DNA of 64,000 bases from Pseudomonas sp. M47T1 (GCF_000263855.1 NZ_AJWX01000003.1:347097-411096); one strand, 5' to 3'. Counted from the stretch's first letter, positions 9,376 to 18,603 are shown. Numbers and translations are program-made. Notes: generated by a model not told the origin, from the letters alone.

Positions 9376-9459
9376 GGTCGGCAAAAAGGCGCCTTGTAAC
9401 GAAAAGTGCCGAGACTTATAACGAGAACGCCCGCAAGCCGCAAGCCGGGCGAACCCATG

Positions 9460-9465
9460 TAGAAT
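9460..9465 (+). promoter_or_regulatory. lpxL: Possible -10 box of the lipid A acyltransferase gene
   Basis: TAGAAT lies 31 bases upstream of the ATG at 9497, between the divergent minC and acyltransferase genes. No good -35 element is seen. Confidence 0.3.
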
Positions 9466-9496
9466 GCGCGGCCTTGTTGTCTGTCCGGAATCTGTA

Positions 9497-10432
9497 ATGG
9501 ATCGCCCGCGTTTTAACCGAACCTTCCTCCACCCGCGTTTCTGGCCGCTGCTGCTGGGCCTGGGGCTGCTGTGGCTTGTAGTGCAACTGCCGTACCGCGC
9601 GCTGCTGGTCATTGGCCGTGTGCTGGGCCTTGGCATGTACCGCATTGCCGGCGAGCGCCGGCGCATTGCGGCGCGAAACCTGGAACTGTGTTTCCCAGAA
9701 TTACCGCTCGTCGAAAGAACGCGTTTGCTCAAGGAAAATTTCGTTTCCACCGGCATCGCCTTCTTCGAAATGGCCATGAGCTGGTGGTGGCCAAAGGCCC
9801 GCCTGGCGCGGCTTGCGCACATCGAAGGCCTTGAGCATTTGCAGGCTGCGCAGCAGGCTGGCGAGGGTGCCATCCTCATGGCCCTGCACTTCACCACCCT
9901 GGAAATTGGCGCCGCGCTGCTGGGGCAGCGCCACACCATCGACGGCATGTACCGCGAGCACGGCAACCCGTTGTTCGACTTCGTGCAGCGCCAAGGGCGC
10001 GAGCGGCACAACCTGGATTCCCTGGCGGTGGAGCGCGAAGACGTGCGCGGCATGCTCAAGCTGCTGCGCAAGGGCCGTGCCATCTGGTATGCGCCCGACC
10101 AGGACTACGGCGCCAAGCAGGGCATTTTCGTGCCGCTGTTCGGCATTCCGGCCGCCACGGTCACCGCCACCACCAAGTTCGCCCGCCTGGGCAAGGCACG
10201 GGTGATTCCGTTCACCCAGCAGCGCCTGGCGGACGGCAGCGGTTACCGACTGGTGGTGCACCCGCCGCTGCAAGGTTTCCCGGGGGAGAGCGAAGAGGCC
10301 GATTGCCTGCGCATCAACCAGTGGGTGGAAGCGTCCATTCGCGAGTGCCCGGAGCAGTACCTGTGGGCGCACCGACGCTTCAAGTCGCGGCCTGCAGGCT
10401 CGCCTAAGCTTTACGAAAAGCGCCGCCGCTGA
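9497..10432 (+). CDS. lpxL: Lipid A biosynthesis lauroyl/late acyltransferase (HtrB/LpxL family)
   Basis: A 311-residue inner-membrane acyltransferase that adds a secondary acyl chain to lipid A. An N-terminal membrane anchor ([19 protein letters not shown]) precedes the LPLAT fold. The catalytic HX4(D/E) motif appears as HFTTLEIG at about residues 132-139, and the acceptor-site motif as [15 protein letters not shown], where PDQD is typical of LpxL/HtrB. The C-terminal [12 protein letters not shown] is also a family signature. The start at 9497 gives [18 protein letters not shown]; an in-frame start at 9464 is less likely. The gene is divergent from minC. Confidence 0.93.
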   Translation: MDRPRFNRTFLHPRFWPLLLGLGLLWLVVQLPYRALLVIGRVLGLGMYRIAGERRRIAARNLELCFPELPLVERTRLLKENFVSTGIAFFEMAMSWWWPKARLARLAHIEGLEHLQAAQQAGEGAILMALHFTTLEIGAALLGQRHTIDGMYREHGNPLFDFVQRQGRERHNLDSLAVEREDVRGMLKLLRKGRAIWYAPDQDYGAKQGIFVPLFGIPAATVTATTKFARLGKARVIPFTQQRLADGSGYRLVVHPPLQGFPGESEEADCLRINQWVEASIRECPEQYLWAHRRFKSRPAGSPKLYEKRRR

Positions 10433-10471
10433 AGTTGTTTTGTAGCCGCAGCCGCCAGGCCGAGGAGTGTC

Positions 10472-11614
10472 ATGCAGCCAACCACAGGACTGATCCTCTC
10501 CGGCGGCGGCGCCCGTGCCGCCTACCAGGTAGGTGTGCTGGCGGGTATCGCGCAGGTGCTGCCCGCCGGCACAGCGAATCCGTTTCCAGTCATCGTCGGC
10601 ACCTCGGCCGGCGCCATCAACGCCGTGACCCTGGCCAGCGGTGCCGACCAGTTCATTGCCACCGTGCAGCGCCTGGAGGCGTTCTGGCGGGGGTTTACCA
10701 GCCACCAGGTGCTGCGCAGCGACTGGCCCGGCGTGGTACGCCAGGCCATGCGCTTCATTCGTCACAGCCTGCTCGGGATCGGCGACGCCGTGCCCGTTGC
10801 CCTGGTGGACAACGCTCCGCTGGGTGACCTTCTGCGCGAACGCCTCGACCTGCGCGGCATTGATGCCGCACTGGCGGGCGGCCACCTGCGGGCCGTTGCC
10901 GTGACCGCCTTCGGCTATACCGGTGGCCAGGCCGTGACGTTCTATCAGGGCAGTGACGGTATCCAGCCCTGGCTGCGCCACCGCCGTGTCGGCGTACCCA
11001 CGCGGTTGGATGTTGAACATCTACTGGCCAGCGCTGCCATCCCGTTGCTGTTTGCGCCGGTGTGCATCGGCCAGGACTTCTACGGCGATGGCGCCATGCG
11101 CCAGTCCGCCCCCATCAGCCCGGCCCTGCACCTGGGGGCCGAGCGAGTACTGGTGGTGGGTGTCAGTGGCAATGCACGGGGGCCGTCGGCCAGCGTGGGG
11201 GCGGTGGGCGGCGAGCAACAGCCGAGCCTGGCGCAGATTGGCGGGCACCTGCTCAATAGCGCCTTCATTGACAGCCTGGAAGACGACTTGGAGCTGCTGC
11301 AACGCCTCAATCAATTGGGCAGGTTGCTGCCTGCCGATGTGCACAGCGCGCCGCTGGGCCTGAGCCCGGTGGAGGTGATGGTGGTGTCGCCCAGCCAGCC
11401 GCTGGACGAGATTGCCGCCCGCCATCGCCACGAACTGCCACCGGCCTTGCGCCTGTTTCTGCGCGGGCCGGGGGCGACGAAAACCAGTGGCGCGGGGTTG
11501 TTGAGTTATTTGTTGTTCGAGGCGGGGTATTGCACGGAATTGATCGAACTGGGGCGTCGCGATGCGCTGGCCAAGCAGGCGCAGTTGCTGGCGTTTCTGG
11601 GGGTAGCCCCGTAG
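10472..11614 (+). CDS. Patatin-like phospholipase
   Basis: A 380-residue patatin-family acyl hydrolase. The oxyanion motif SGGGARAAYQVGVL is at the N-terminus, the nucleophile motif GTSAG (G-x-S-x-G) at about residues 44-48, and the dyad Asp in YGDGAMRQ at about residue 210. There is no signal peptide, so it is probably cytosolic or membrane-associated, like other Pseudomonas patatins of the RssA/YlbK type. It follows the acyltransferase gene by 39 bases on the same strand and may be co-transcribed, which suggests a role in lipid turnover (inference). The ribosome site GAGGAG precedes the ATG. Confidence 0.9.
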   Translation: MQPTTGLILSGGGARAAYQVGVLAGIAQVLPAGTANPFPVIVGTSAGAINAVTLASGADQFIATVQRLEAFWRGFTSHQVLRSDWPGVVRQAMRFIRHSLLGIGDAVPVALVDNAPLGDLLRERLDLRGIDAALAGGHLRAVAVTAFGYTGGQAVTFYQGSDGIQPWLRHRRVGVPTRLDVEHLLASAAIPLLFAPVCIGQDFYGDGAMRQSAPISPALHLGAERVLVVGVSGNARGPSASVGAVGGEQQPSLAQIGGHLLNSAFIDSLEDDLELLQRLNQLGRLLPADVHSAPLGLSPVEVMVVSPSQPLDEIAARHRHELPPALRLFLRGPGATKTSGAGLLSYLLFEAGYCTELIELGRRDALAKQAQLLAFLGVAP

Positions 11615-11648
11615 GAGCTGCCGCAGGCTGCGTCGGGCCGTCAAGCGG

Positions 11649-12503
11649 TCAAGCGGTCAGGCGGTCATCGCGGAAGTCGCGCAGGGCCTGTTCGATTTCT
11701 TCGCGGCTGTTCATCACGAACGGGCCGTATTGCACAATGGGTTCGTTCAGCGGCTTGCCGGCGATCAGCAGCACGCGAGCGCCGTCGACGCTGTTGATCT
11801 GCAACTCACCCACGTCCGACAGGCGAATCAGGCGGCTGGCCTTGACGCTGTCGGCAAGCCCCGGCAACTGCACCGCGCCTTCGTACACATACAGCATCAC
11901 GCGGTGCCCTTGGGGCAGTCGCGGGCTGATGGTGCTGCCTGGCGGCAAATGCAGGTCAAACAGGTGCGGTTCGGTGTGCGGGCGTTCTACCGCGCCGGCC
12001 TGGCGCACGTCACCGTCGTCGAAAGTACCGGCGATGGCCACCACGTCGATACCGGTCGGGGTGGTCAGGCGCGCAATATCGTCGGGCTGGATGTCGCGGT
12101 AGCTGGCGGTGCCGAGCTTGTCCTTGCCGGGCAGGTTGAGCCACAGCTGGAAGCCGCGCATCACGCCTTCTTCCTGTTCGGGCATTTCGCTGTGAATGAT
12201 GCCGCGCGCCGCCGTCATCCACTGCACGCCACCGCCTTGCAGCAGGCCGACGTTGCCCAGGTGATCTTCGTGGCGCATGCGGCCTTCGAGCATGTAAGTA
12301 ATGGTTTCAAAGCCGCGGTGCGGGTGTGGCGGGAACCCGGCGATGTATTCATCGGGGTTGTCCGAACCGAATTCGTCCAGCATCAGGAAGGGGTCGAACC
12401 GCTCAATGCCCGGGCCGCCGATCACGCGGGTCAGGCTCACGCCTGCGCCGTCGCTGGTGGCTTGGCCAGCCTGTACACCGATTACTTTGCGAAACTGAGT
12501 CAT
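11649..12503 (-). CDS. Pirin-family protein (bicupin)
   Basis: A 284-residue pirin. The N-terminal cupin carries the metal-binding motif FPPHPHRGFETITYMLEG and the second ligand set at ARGIIHSEMPEQEE; the C-terminal cupin is also present (LPQGHRVMLYVYEGAV). Pirins are Fe(II)-binding proteins; some bacterial members act as quercetin 2,3-dioxygenases or as regulators by protein contact. The specific role here is unknown. The start at 12503 gives MTQFRKVIGVQAGQA. It faces the patatin gene tail to tail across 34 bases. Confidence 0.92.
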   Translation of the reverse strand: MTQFRKVIGVQAGQATSDGAGVSLTRVIGGPGIERFDPFLMLDEFGSDNPDEYIAGFPPHPHRGFETITYMLEGRMRHEDHLGNVGLLQGGGVQWMTAARGIIHSEMPEQEEGVMRGFQLWLNLPGKDKLGTASYRDIQPDDIARLTTPTGIDVVAIAGTFDDGDVRQAGAVERPHTEPHLFDLHLPPGSTISPRLPQGHRVMLYVYEGAVQLPGLADSVKASRLIRLSDVGELQINSVDGARVLLIAGKPLNEPIVQYGPFVMNSREEIEQALRDFRDDRLTA

Positions 12504-12613
12504 GGCACAACTCCTGTGTGGGAGGTGGGAATGGCTCTATTTTCACTCATGATATATCGAACGAATAGCGACAATTTCGGCTATTAACTATCAATATTAT
12601 TGATTATTTTAGG

Positions 12614-12679
12614 TGTGGGAGCTGGCTTGCCAGCGAGCTTTTGGCGGCTGAAAAGCTCGCGGGCAAGCCAGCGCCCACA
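12614..12679. repeat. Paired inverted REP element (GAGCTGGCTTGCCAGCGAGC type)
   Basis: TGTGGGAGCTGGCTTGCC from 12614 faces its complement ending at 12679 with a short loop, between the pirin and mlaA genes. A perfect copy of the same type lies at 32174-32241. Confidence 0.85.
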
Positions 12680-12683
12680 AGGG

Positions 12684-13460
12684 TTACTCGGCGATCTGCA
12701 GTTTGCGCGATTCGGTGTAGATGTAGCGCACCTTCTCGTATTCAAACGGCGTGTCCAGCGAGCCATAACGGAAGCTGGTGGTGTAGCGCTTGTCCACTGC
12801 ACGCAAGGCCCAGATTTCCGGGTGACGGCTGCTTTCCTGCGACACGTTGAGGAAGTTGATCTGCGACTCGGCGCCGTAGTCGAACAGCAGGCCCGTGGTG
12901 TCACGCAAGTTGGACGGGCCAAACACGGGTAGCACCAGGTACGGGCCGGCTGGCACACCGTAGAAGCCCAGGGTCTGGCCAAAGTCCTCGGTCTGGTGCG
13001 GCAGGCCCATCTTGGTGGCCGGGTCCCACAGGCCGGCCACGCCGATAGTGGTGTTCAGCAACAGGCGCCCGGTGATCTCCAGCGAACGCTTGCCCTTGAG
13101 CTGCAGCAAACTGTTGAGCAGGTTGGGCACGTCGCCCAGGTTGCTGAAGAAGTTGCTCACGCCGCTGCGCAGGAAGCCTGGGGTCACGTAGCGATAGCCA
13201 TTGACCACTGGCAGGAATACCCACTCGTCGAAGCGGTAGTTGAAGTGGTAGACGCGGCGGTTCCAGTTCTCCACCGGGTCGTACACGTTCAGCGCGGTGA
13301 GGCTTGAACGTTCGAACTCGCGCTGGTCAAGGCCGGGGTTGAACTTGAGTTGCTTGAGCGGCTCGGTGAAACCGTCCGCGTCGGCGTGTGTCGGGGTGTC
13401 GTCGGCATGGGCCACGCCGGCGCACAGCAGTGCGGCGGCCAGGAGTAATGTCTTAGCCAC
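12684..13460 (-). CDS. mlaA: MlaA/VacJ-family phospholipid-asymmetry protein
   Basis: A 258-residue MlaA (VacJ). It belongs to the outer-membrane component that extracts mislocalised phospholipids and passes them to MlaC. Family motifs are visible: YDPVENWNRRVYHFNYRFD, NFFSNLGDVPNLLNSLLQ, NTTIGVAGLWDPATKMGL, EDFGQTLGFYGVPAGPYLVL. The GTG at 13460 (VAKTLLLAAALLCAGVAHAD) is preferred: it has GGAG upstream and gives a clean signal peptide. The Cys in LLCAG lacks a small residue at -1, so this looks like a type I signal peptide rather than a lipobox, unlike E. coli MlaA. It overlaps the upstream hydrolase gene by 8 bases. Confidence 0.9.
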   Translation of the reverse strand: MAKTLLLAAALLCAGVAHADDTPTHADADGFTEPLKQLKFNPGLDQREFERSSLTALNVYDPVENWNRRVYHFNYRFDEWVFLPVVNGYRYVTPGFLRSGVSNFFSNLGDVPNLLNSLLQLKGKRSLEITGRLLLNTTIGVAGLWDPATKMGLPHQTEDFGQTLGFYGVPAGPYLVLPVFGPSNLRDTTGLLFDYGAESQINFLNVSQESSRHPEIWALRAVDKRYTTSFRYGSLDTPFEYEKVRYIYTESRKLQIAE

Positions 13461-14751
13461 GGAAGAACTCCAGCATGGCGTCGGCGTTGACGCGGTAATT
13501 GAGGTTGCCGCAATGGCCACCGTGAGGGTAAACGGTCAGGCGGTCGCCAAAGGTCTTGCGCAGGAAACCCAGGTCGCCGGGGCCGAGGATGATGTCGTCG
13601 GCATTATGCATCACGGCAATCTTCGGGCTGTCGTGCAGGTAGTCCTTGAGGGCATACAGGCTCACTTCGTCCACCAGTTGCAGCAGGCTGCCGCCGTCGG
13701 TACGGGCACGCCACATGGGGATGACCTGGTCGGTCAGGTAGCAGTCGAAGTCGCATTGCAAGGCACGCTTGAGGAACGGCGTGAGGCTGGTGCCCTCGGT
13801 AATCGGGAACTTGGGCGGGGTGATCAGCCCACGGCGGTTGATCAGGTCCGAGGTAAAGGCAATGTCGGCCGCCGAGAAGCGGAACGAGGTGCCGATCAGC
13901 ATGGCCATCTGTTCGTTGGACAGGTGTTGCCGGGATTGCTGGATGTCGTACAGCAACGCGTCATTAAGGTCGATGTAGCCCTTCTGCTGGAAGTAGCGAG
14001 TGAGCTTTTGCAGCACCACTTCGTAGAACGTGGTGTTGTTGTTGATGCCCTTCACCTGGGCCTGTACCAGCTTGTCCAGGTTGCTGATGGAGGTGTACAG
14101 GTTCACCGGCGGGTTGAGCAGCAGCACTTTCTTGAAGTTGAAGCTGCGTCGGGTTTCGTCCAGTTGGCTGACGAACGCGGCGTCCAGCGCGCCCAGGCTG
14201 TAGCCGGTCAGGTAGAAGTCAGTGACCGGCAACTTGGGGTTCTGCGCGCGCACGGCCTGCATCACACGGTACAGGTCTTCGGCGTCTTCCTTGGTCACCC
14301 CGGGGGTGGCGAAGCGCGAGGCGGCGCTCATGAAGTCGTAGCTGGTGGGCGATGACAATTGCACCACGTGGTAGCCGGCCTGGTAGTACAGCTTCTTCAG
14401 GTACTCGGTGAGGCTGCTGGTGTAGGGCGCGCCGGTGCCGGCGATGATGAAGATCAGCGGCGCCGGATGGTCCTGGTACGCCAGGCGATAGCGCAATTTT
14501 TTCACCGCCCAAAAGTTGTCGGGCAGGGTGAAGTCGCGGTCCGGGCGAAGGTTCAGGGTATGGTCTGCCTGCTTGATGTCCTCGTCGGCCGGCAGCTTGG
14601 GCCGCAGGTCTGGGGGGGTCGAGGCAATCGTGGCTTCGAACGGGTTGGTCAACGGGTAGCCATAGGTGGCGGCATCAACATCCTTGGCCAGCGCGGACGC
14701 ACTCAGGATGAGGCCGCCCAGCAAGGCAGCGAAGTGCAGTATTCGAAGCAT
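13453..14751 (-). CDS. Exported alpha/beta-hydrolase linked to mlaA
   Basis: A 432-residue secreted or periplasmic serine hydrolase. The signal peptide is MLRILHFAALLGGLILSASA-LA. The nucleophile elbow is GYSLGA at about residues 195-200, and probable acid and base residues lie in MHNADDIILG and YPHGGHCGN near the C-terminus. IIAGTGAPYTSSL forms the oxyanion region. The stop codon lies within mlaA, so the two genes are translationally coupled; this pairing suggests a lipid substrate in the envelope (inference). No named family is recognised. Confidence 0.8.
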   Translation of the reverse strand: MLRILHFAALLGGLILSASALAKDVDAATYGYPLTNPFEATIASTPPDLRPKLPADEDIKQADHTLNLRPDRDFTLPDNFWAVKKLRYRLAYQDHPAPLIFIIAGTGAPYTSSLTEYLKKLYYQAGYHVVQLSSPTSYDFMSAASRFATPGVTKEDAEDLYRVMQAVRAQNPKLPVTDFYLTGYSLGALDAAFVSQLDETRRSFNFKKVLLLNPPVNLYTSISNLDKLVQAQVKGINNNTTFYEVVLQKLTRYFQQKGYIDLNDALLYDIQQSRQHLSNEQMAMLIGTSFRFSAADIAFTSDLINRRGLITPPKFPITEGTSLTPFLKRALQCDFDCYLTDQVIPMWRARTDGGSLLQLVDEVSLYALKDYLHDSPKIAVMHNADDIILGPGDLGFLRKTFGDRLTVYPHGGHCGNLNYRVNADAMLEFFRG

Positions 14752-14966
14752 GACGATGTCCCTAAGAAGGCGAAAGCTAAGTGAAGTACGCAGGCTCTGA
14801 CCACCGCGTTGGTGGCAAGTTGCCAAGTATGGCCGCTTTTGGCACGCAAAATATTGTACGGGCGTGATACGTCAAACAGACACAATAGTCGGTGCAACGG
14901 TTTTCGCCTTGCATAAAGGGTGGCGACCGTTATTCTTGGCGCCGATTTTCCCTTCCGGAGTGGTTC

Positions 14967-15323
14967 ATGTCCCGTCGTTCGTCATTGATTGTGCTTTTCG
15001 CCTTGGTAGCCCTGAGCCTGGCTGCCAGCTACGGCGTACGTTACGGGTTGATGGAAGATGCCCGCTGGGTGGGACTGTGCAGCGACGAGGCCAGCCGTTG
15101 GGAGTGCCAACTGCGCTCGGGCCTGGGGTACCTGATTCACTTTCGCGCTATTTCCATGGCGGCCCTGGTGGCCTCGGTGCTGGGCTTCTTCGTGCCCCGT
15201 TGCCTGGGCTGGTGGATTGCCGCGCTGGCGCTGGTCATCGGCATTCCGGGGCTGGTGCTGTACAGCGCCAGCCTGGCGGTGTTTGCGGTGGTGATTGCGG
15301 GGTTGCGGTTGGTTCGCCGCTGA
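14967..15323 (+). CDS. Small integral membrane protein, unknown function
   Basis: A 118-residue protein with three likely membrane helices: SLIVLLFALVALSLAASYGV, FRAISMAALVASVLGFFV and WWIAALALVIGIPGLVLYSA. Between the first two is a short periplasmic or cytosolic loop with two Cys (VGLCSDEASRWECQLRSG). The ATG at 14967 has GGAG six bases upstream (CCGGAGTGGTTC); the frame is open further upstream without a good ribosome site. It is convergent with the GH17 gene. No function can be assigned. Confidence 0.75.
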   Translation: MSRRSSLIVLFALVALSLAASYGVRYGLMEDARWVGLCSDEASRWECQLRSGLGYLIHFRAISMAALVASVLGFFVPRCLGWWIAALALVIGIPGLVLYSASLAVFAVVIAGLRLVRR

Positions 15324-15335
15324 AGAGTGGCGCCG

Positions 15336-15387
15336 TTCGCGGGCACGGCCCGCTCCTACAGATGTAGGAGCGGGCCGTGCCCGCGAA
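15336..15387. repeat. Perfect inverted REP pair (GCGGGCACGGCCCGCTCC type)
   Basis: Two perfect 25-base arms (15336-15360 and 15363-15387) separated by two bases lie between two convergent genes. The structure could also act as a transcription end barrier, though it lacks a T tract. Confidence 0.9.
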
Positions 15388-15391
15388 GGCC

Positions 15392-16942
15392 TCAACGCGA
15401 AACCCGAAGGCTATGCACCAGCGCCCACACCATCAACCCGCTGACCAGGGCCCAGGCCCACGCCTGCTGGTTATGCACGCCTTCGATAGCGAGTTGCACG
15501 GGAATGCCCACGCCAACGATGGCCGTCAACAGCAGCACTTCAGGACGACGCACGTTCACCGGCCGCAGCAGGTAAACCAGAGCCGGCAACACCAGTGCTG
15601 CACTCGGAAAGCTGCGATAGCGGGCATCGAACACCAGCGCCAGCATCATCACCGCCGCGCCGAAGCCGGCCGCCATCAGCCACCAGCCACCACGGCGGTC
15701 CAGCCAGCCGAACAGCGATTCCCGCCAACCGCTGCGCTGGGCCAGCGCCAGGGCGCCATAGGCCAACACCACCAGGTTCAACCCGGCCAGCAGCGCGGCC
15801 CACACCCACTCTTCGGCAAACCGCGCATTGATGCGCACCAGTTCGCCCCAGGCACCCAGGCTGCCCGCACCCACCGCCGCCAGCAGCGGCAGCAGCAGGG
15901 CGCTGCGACGGTTGTCCACGCGGCCGGCGAAGACCAGGGTCACCCACCACAGCACCACGCCGGCGCCCAGCCACTGCGGCCAGAACGGCACGTTAGTCAC
16001 CGGCCCCTGCAGCACACCCTTGTCCTGGCGGTCGGCGTCGAACAGGCCCCAGTAACCGCCCACGGCGCCTTCGCTGGCGCGCTTCCACGGCTGGTCGAAG
16101 GCCTCGATCAGGTTGTAGTGCCAGCCGCGTTGTTCGGCCATGGCCACCACGCCGCGAATGAAGCGTGCCTCGTTGACCCGGCTGGGCAGGGCGGTCTCGC
16201 GTTGGCGGCCTTCGCTGGGCCAGCCGGTCTCGCCAATCAAGATGTCCTTGGGTGCAAAGCGCTTGGCAAAGATGTCGTGCACCTGGGCTACGTGAGCCAG
16301 GGCGTCATCGATGCCGGTGGGGTTGTCTTCCCAATAGGGCAGCAGGTGAATGGTGAGGAAGTCCACTTCAGGTGCCACTTCCGGGTACTGCAACCAGAAG
16401 TCCCAGACGTCGGCGTAGGTCACCGGTTGCTTGACCTGGCTTTTCACCTCCCGAATCAATTGAGCCAGGTACTTGCCGGTGACTTCCTTGCGCAGCAACG
16501 TCTCGTTGCCCACGATCACCGCCTCCACCACATCCGGGTTGGCGTTGGCGGCGGCAATCAGTGCCTTCACTTCCTTGGCGGTGTCCACCGGGTTGCTGTT
16601 CACCCAGGCACCGATCATCAGCTTAAGGCCGTGCTTGCGCGCCAGTGCCGGAATGCCTTCCAGGCCAGTCATTGAATAGGTGCGAATGCATTCAAAGCGC
16701 GTGGCCAGCAGGGCCAGGTCGGCGTCCATGCGCTCGGGGCGCAGCTTGAATGGCTGGTCGAACGGCGATTGGTCCTTGTCGAACGGCGTGTACGACGCGC
16801 ATTGCAGTTTGTGCGTAGCGCTGGCGGCGTCGGGCAGGATCACCGGCTTGCCCAGCCCATACCAGAAACCGGCAAGGGCCAGCACACCGAGCACACAGGC
16901 GAACAGGTAAGGCAACAACGTAGAGCGGGACGTGGCGGGCAT
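15392..16942 (-). CDS. Membrane-bound GH17 beta-glucan hydrolase/transglycosylase
   Basis: A 516-residue protein. One N-terminal membrane anchor (LLPYLFACVLGVLALAGFWY) precedes a periplasmic glycoside hydrolase family 17 domain at residues about 40-305, then six or more C-terminal membrane helices. The GH17 acid/base is in VEAVIVGNETLLRKEV and the nucleophile Glu in ILIGETGWPSEG; both are conserved. GH17 proteins of pseudomonads include beta-1,3-glucan transferases as well as glucanases, so a role in cyclic or branched periplasmic glucan synthesis is plausible. No glycosyltransferase domain is fused or adjacent. Confidence 0.85.
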   Translation of the reverse strand: MPATSRSTLLPYLFACVLGVLALAGFWYGLGKPVILPDAASATHKLQCASYTPFDKDQSPFDQPFKLRPERMDADLALLATRFECIRTYSMTGLEGIPALARKHGLKLMIGAWVNSNPVDTAKEVKALIAAANANPDVVEAVIVGNETLLRKEVTGKYLAQLIREVKSQVKQPVTYADVWDFWLQYPEVAPEVDFLTIHLLPYWEDNPTGIDDALAHVAQVHDIFAKRFAPKDILIGETGWPSEGRQRETALPSRVNEARFIRGVVAMAEQRGWHYNLIEAFDQPWKRASEGAVGGYWGLFDADRQDKGVLQGPVTNVPFWPQWLGAGVVLWWVTLVFAGRVDNRRSALLLPLLAAVGAGSLGAWGELVRINARFAEEWVWAALLAGLNLVVLAYGALALAQRSGWRESLFGWLDRRGGWWLMAAGFGAAVMMLALVFDARYRSFPSAALVLPALVYLLRPVNVRRPEVLLLTAIVGVGIPVQLAIEGVHNQQAWAWALVSGLMVWALVHSLRVSR

Positions 16943-17222
16943 TGTCTATTTTCGTCAGGCAACAAAGCCGCGCATGTTACCTGCTTTGCCAGCACCTTAC
17001 GCGTTTGCCATGCAAAGTTCGGGCAGGCGACCAGCGGTCGTCTTTACTACTGGCAGGGTGATGTCGTTTCTCGCTGCCTCAAGGTCGCAGCCAGAGCAGG
17101 ATGGTCGGGGCGCGAGGTTGATCATCGGGGGGCAGTCAAGGCGATTTGCCAGCGCCGTGCACCCGAACCACACACGATCGATGCTCGACACTCGTCGAGC
17201 GCAGCCTTTTGGGGAAGTCTGG

Positions 17223-18080
17223 ATGAACATGCGAAAAATCCTGGGAGCGACCGCCGCTCTGGTACTTGCTACAAGTTCCACCCTGGCCAGCGCCGATAGC
17301 AAGCCCACGTTGAGCATCGGCTATGTCGATGGCTGGTCCGACAGCGTTGCCACCACCTACGTGGCGTCGGAAGTGATCAAGCAGAAGCTGGGTTACGACG
17401 TGAAACTGATGCCCGTGGCCACCGGCATCATGTGGCAGGGCGTGGCCACCGGCAAACTCGACGCCATGCTCTCGGCCTGGCTGCCAGTGACCCACGGTGA
17501 ATACTGGGCCAAGAACAAGGACAAGGTGGTCGACTACGGCCCCAACTTCAAGGACGCCAAGATCGGCCTGATCGTGCCGGAGTACGTGGCGGCCAAATCC
17601 ATTGCCGACCTCAAGACCGACACCACCTTCAAGAGCAAGATTGTGGGTATCGACGCCGGTTCAGGCGTGATGCTCAAGACCGACGAAGCCATCAAGGACT
17701 ACGACCTGACCGGTTACAAACTGCAAGCAAGCTCCGGTGCGGCCATGACTGCAGAACTGGGCCGCGCCTACGACAAGCATGAGTCCATCGCCGTGACCGG
17801 GTGGGTGCCGCACTGGATGTTCGCCAAATGGAAACTGCGTTTCCTCGATGACCCGAAAGGTGTGTACGGCGCTGCCGAAACCGTCAACAGCATCGGCAGC
17901 AAGGAGTTGGACGCCAAGGCACCGGACGTGGCTGCGTTCCTGAAGAAATTCCACTGGAACTCCAAGGACGAAATCGGCGAAGTGATGCTCGCCGTGCAGG
18001 AAGGCGCCAAGCCTGAAGCCGCTGCCAAGGACTGGGTAGCCAAGCACCCTGATCGCGTGGCCGAGTGGGTGGGTAAATAA
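17223..18080 (+). CDS. Glycine betaine/choline-type ABC substrate-binding protein (OpuAC/ProX-like)
   Basis: A 285-residue periplasmic binding protein for quaternary ammonium osmolytes. The signal peptide (MRKILGATAALVLATSSTLASA) precedes an OpuAC domain: YVDGWSDSVATTYVASEVI, ATGIMWQGVATGKLDAMLSA, WLPVTHGEYW, and the tryptophans in AVTGWVPHWMFAKWKL that usually form the aromatic cage. No permease or ATPase is adjacent, so it probably works as an orphan receptor for a core transporter encoded elsewhere, as known for several Pseudomonas choline/betaine/carnitine systems. The start may be 17223 or the ATG at 17229. A terminator follows the stop. Confidence 0.92.
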   Translation: MNMRKILGATAALVLATSSTLASADSKPTLSIGYVDGWSDSVATTYVASEVIKQKLGYDVKLMPVATGIMWQGVATGKLDAMLSAWLPVTHGEYWAKNKDKVVDYGPNFKDAKIGLIVPEYVAAKSIADLKTDTTFKSKIVGIDAGSGVMLKTDEAIKDYDLTGYKLQASSGAAMTAELGRAYDKHESIAVTGWVPHWMFAKWKLRFLDDPKGVYGAAETVNSIGSKELDAKAPDVAAFLKKFHWNSKDEIGEVMLAVQEGAKPEAAAKDWVAKHPDRVAEWVGK

Positions 18081-18110
18081 TCACCGACCGCTCTATTACG
18101 CAACTTCCAG

Positions 18111-18144
18111 AACCGCCGGGCTAATACCCTGGCGGTTTTTCTTT
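18111..18144 (+). terminator. Rho-independent terminator of the betaine-binding gene
   Basis: AACCGCCGGG-CTAATA-CCCTGGCGGTT forms a stem with one bulge, followed by TTTTTCTTTG. It starts 31 bases after the stop codon. Confidence 0.85.
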
Positions 18145-18284
18145 GTTTTATCTTTGTCATCAGTTAGCTATGCAACTATGTCGACTGGCGAATCGGTAAT
18201 GTCGATCTAATACTAAGGTCGTCTGGAGACTGTTTCACAGCAGCCTACAGTGGAATCGTTGCAACCCATCTGTGCTGCGAGGAT

Positions 18285-18292
18285 AAAAACAA
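18285..18292 (+). promoter_or_regulatory. Crc/Hfq-type catabolite repression (CA) motif over the yjcH-like start codon
   Basis: AAAAACAA at 18285-18292 fits the AAnAAnAA motif bound by Hfq-Crc in pseudomonads and includes the first base of the ATG at 18292. Binding there would block translation initiation of the acetate-uptake operon when preferred carbon sources are present. The motif match is seen; the regulation is inferred. Confidence 0.55.
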
Positions 18293-18603
18293 TGAACGAC
18301 AGCATTTACCTCTCGATTCAAAACAGCCCGCGCTTCAAGGAGCTGGTACAAAAAAGGGAACGATTCGCCTGGATACTCTCGGCGATCATGCTTGGGCTTT
18401 ATTCGGCTTTCATTCTGTTGATTGCCTACGGCCCCCATATATTGGGTGCCAAGTTGACCCCTGAGTCATCCATCACCTGGGGTATACCCATTGGTGTTGG
18501 CTTGATATTGAGCGCGTTTATCCTGACGGCTATCTATGTGCGCCGCGCCAATGGTGAGTTCGACGACATGAACAAAGAGATCCTCAAGGAGGCGCAACAA
18601 TGA
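18292..18603 (+). CDS. DUF485 membrane protein (YjcH-like), partner of acetate permease
   Basis: A 103-residue DUF485 protein with two membrane helices ([20 protein letters not shown] and [20 protein letters not shown]) and the family signature [13 protein letters not shown] near the N-terminus and [10 protein letters not shown] near the C-terminus. E. coli YjcH sits in the same place between acs and actP. Its stop overlaps the actP start (ATGA), so the two are co-translated. Its exact role is unknown; it is presumed to assist the permease. Confidence 0.92.
   Translation: MNDSIYLSIQNSPRFKELVQKRERFAWILSAIMLGLYSAFILLIAYGPHILGAKLTPESSITWGIPIGVGLILSAFILTAIYVRRANGEFDDMNKEILKEAQQ

Noticed and set aside
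15336..15387. Perfect 25-base inverted repeat as a rho-independent terminator
   Set aside because: No T tract follows on either strand and the sequence matches REP arms elsewhere in the window.
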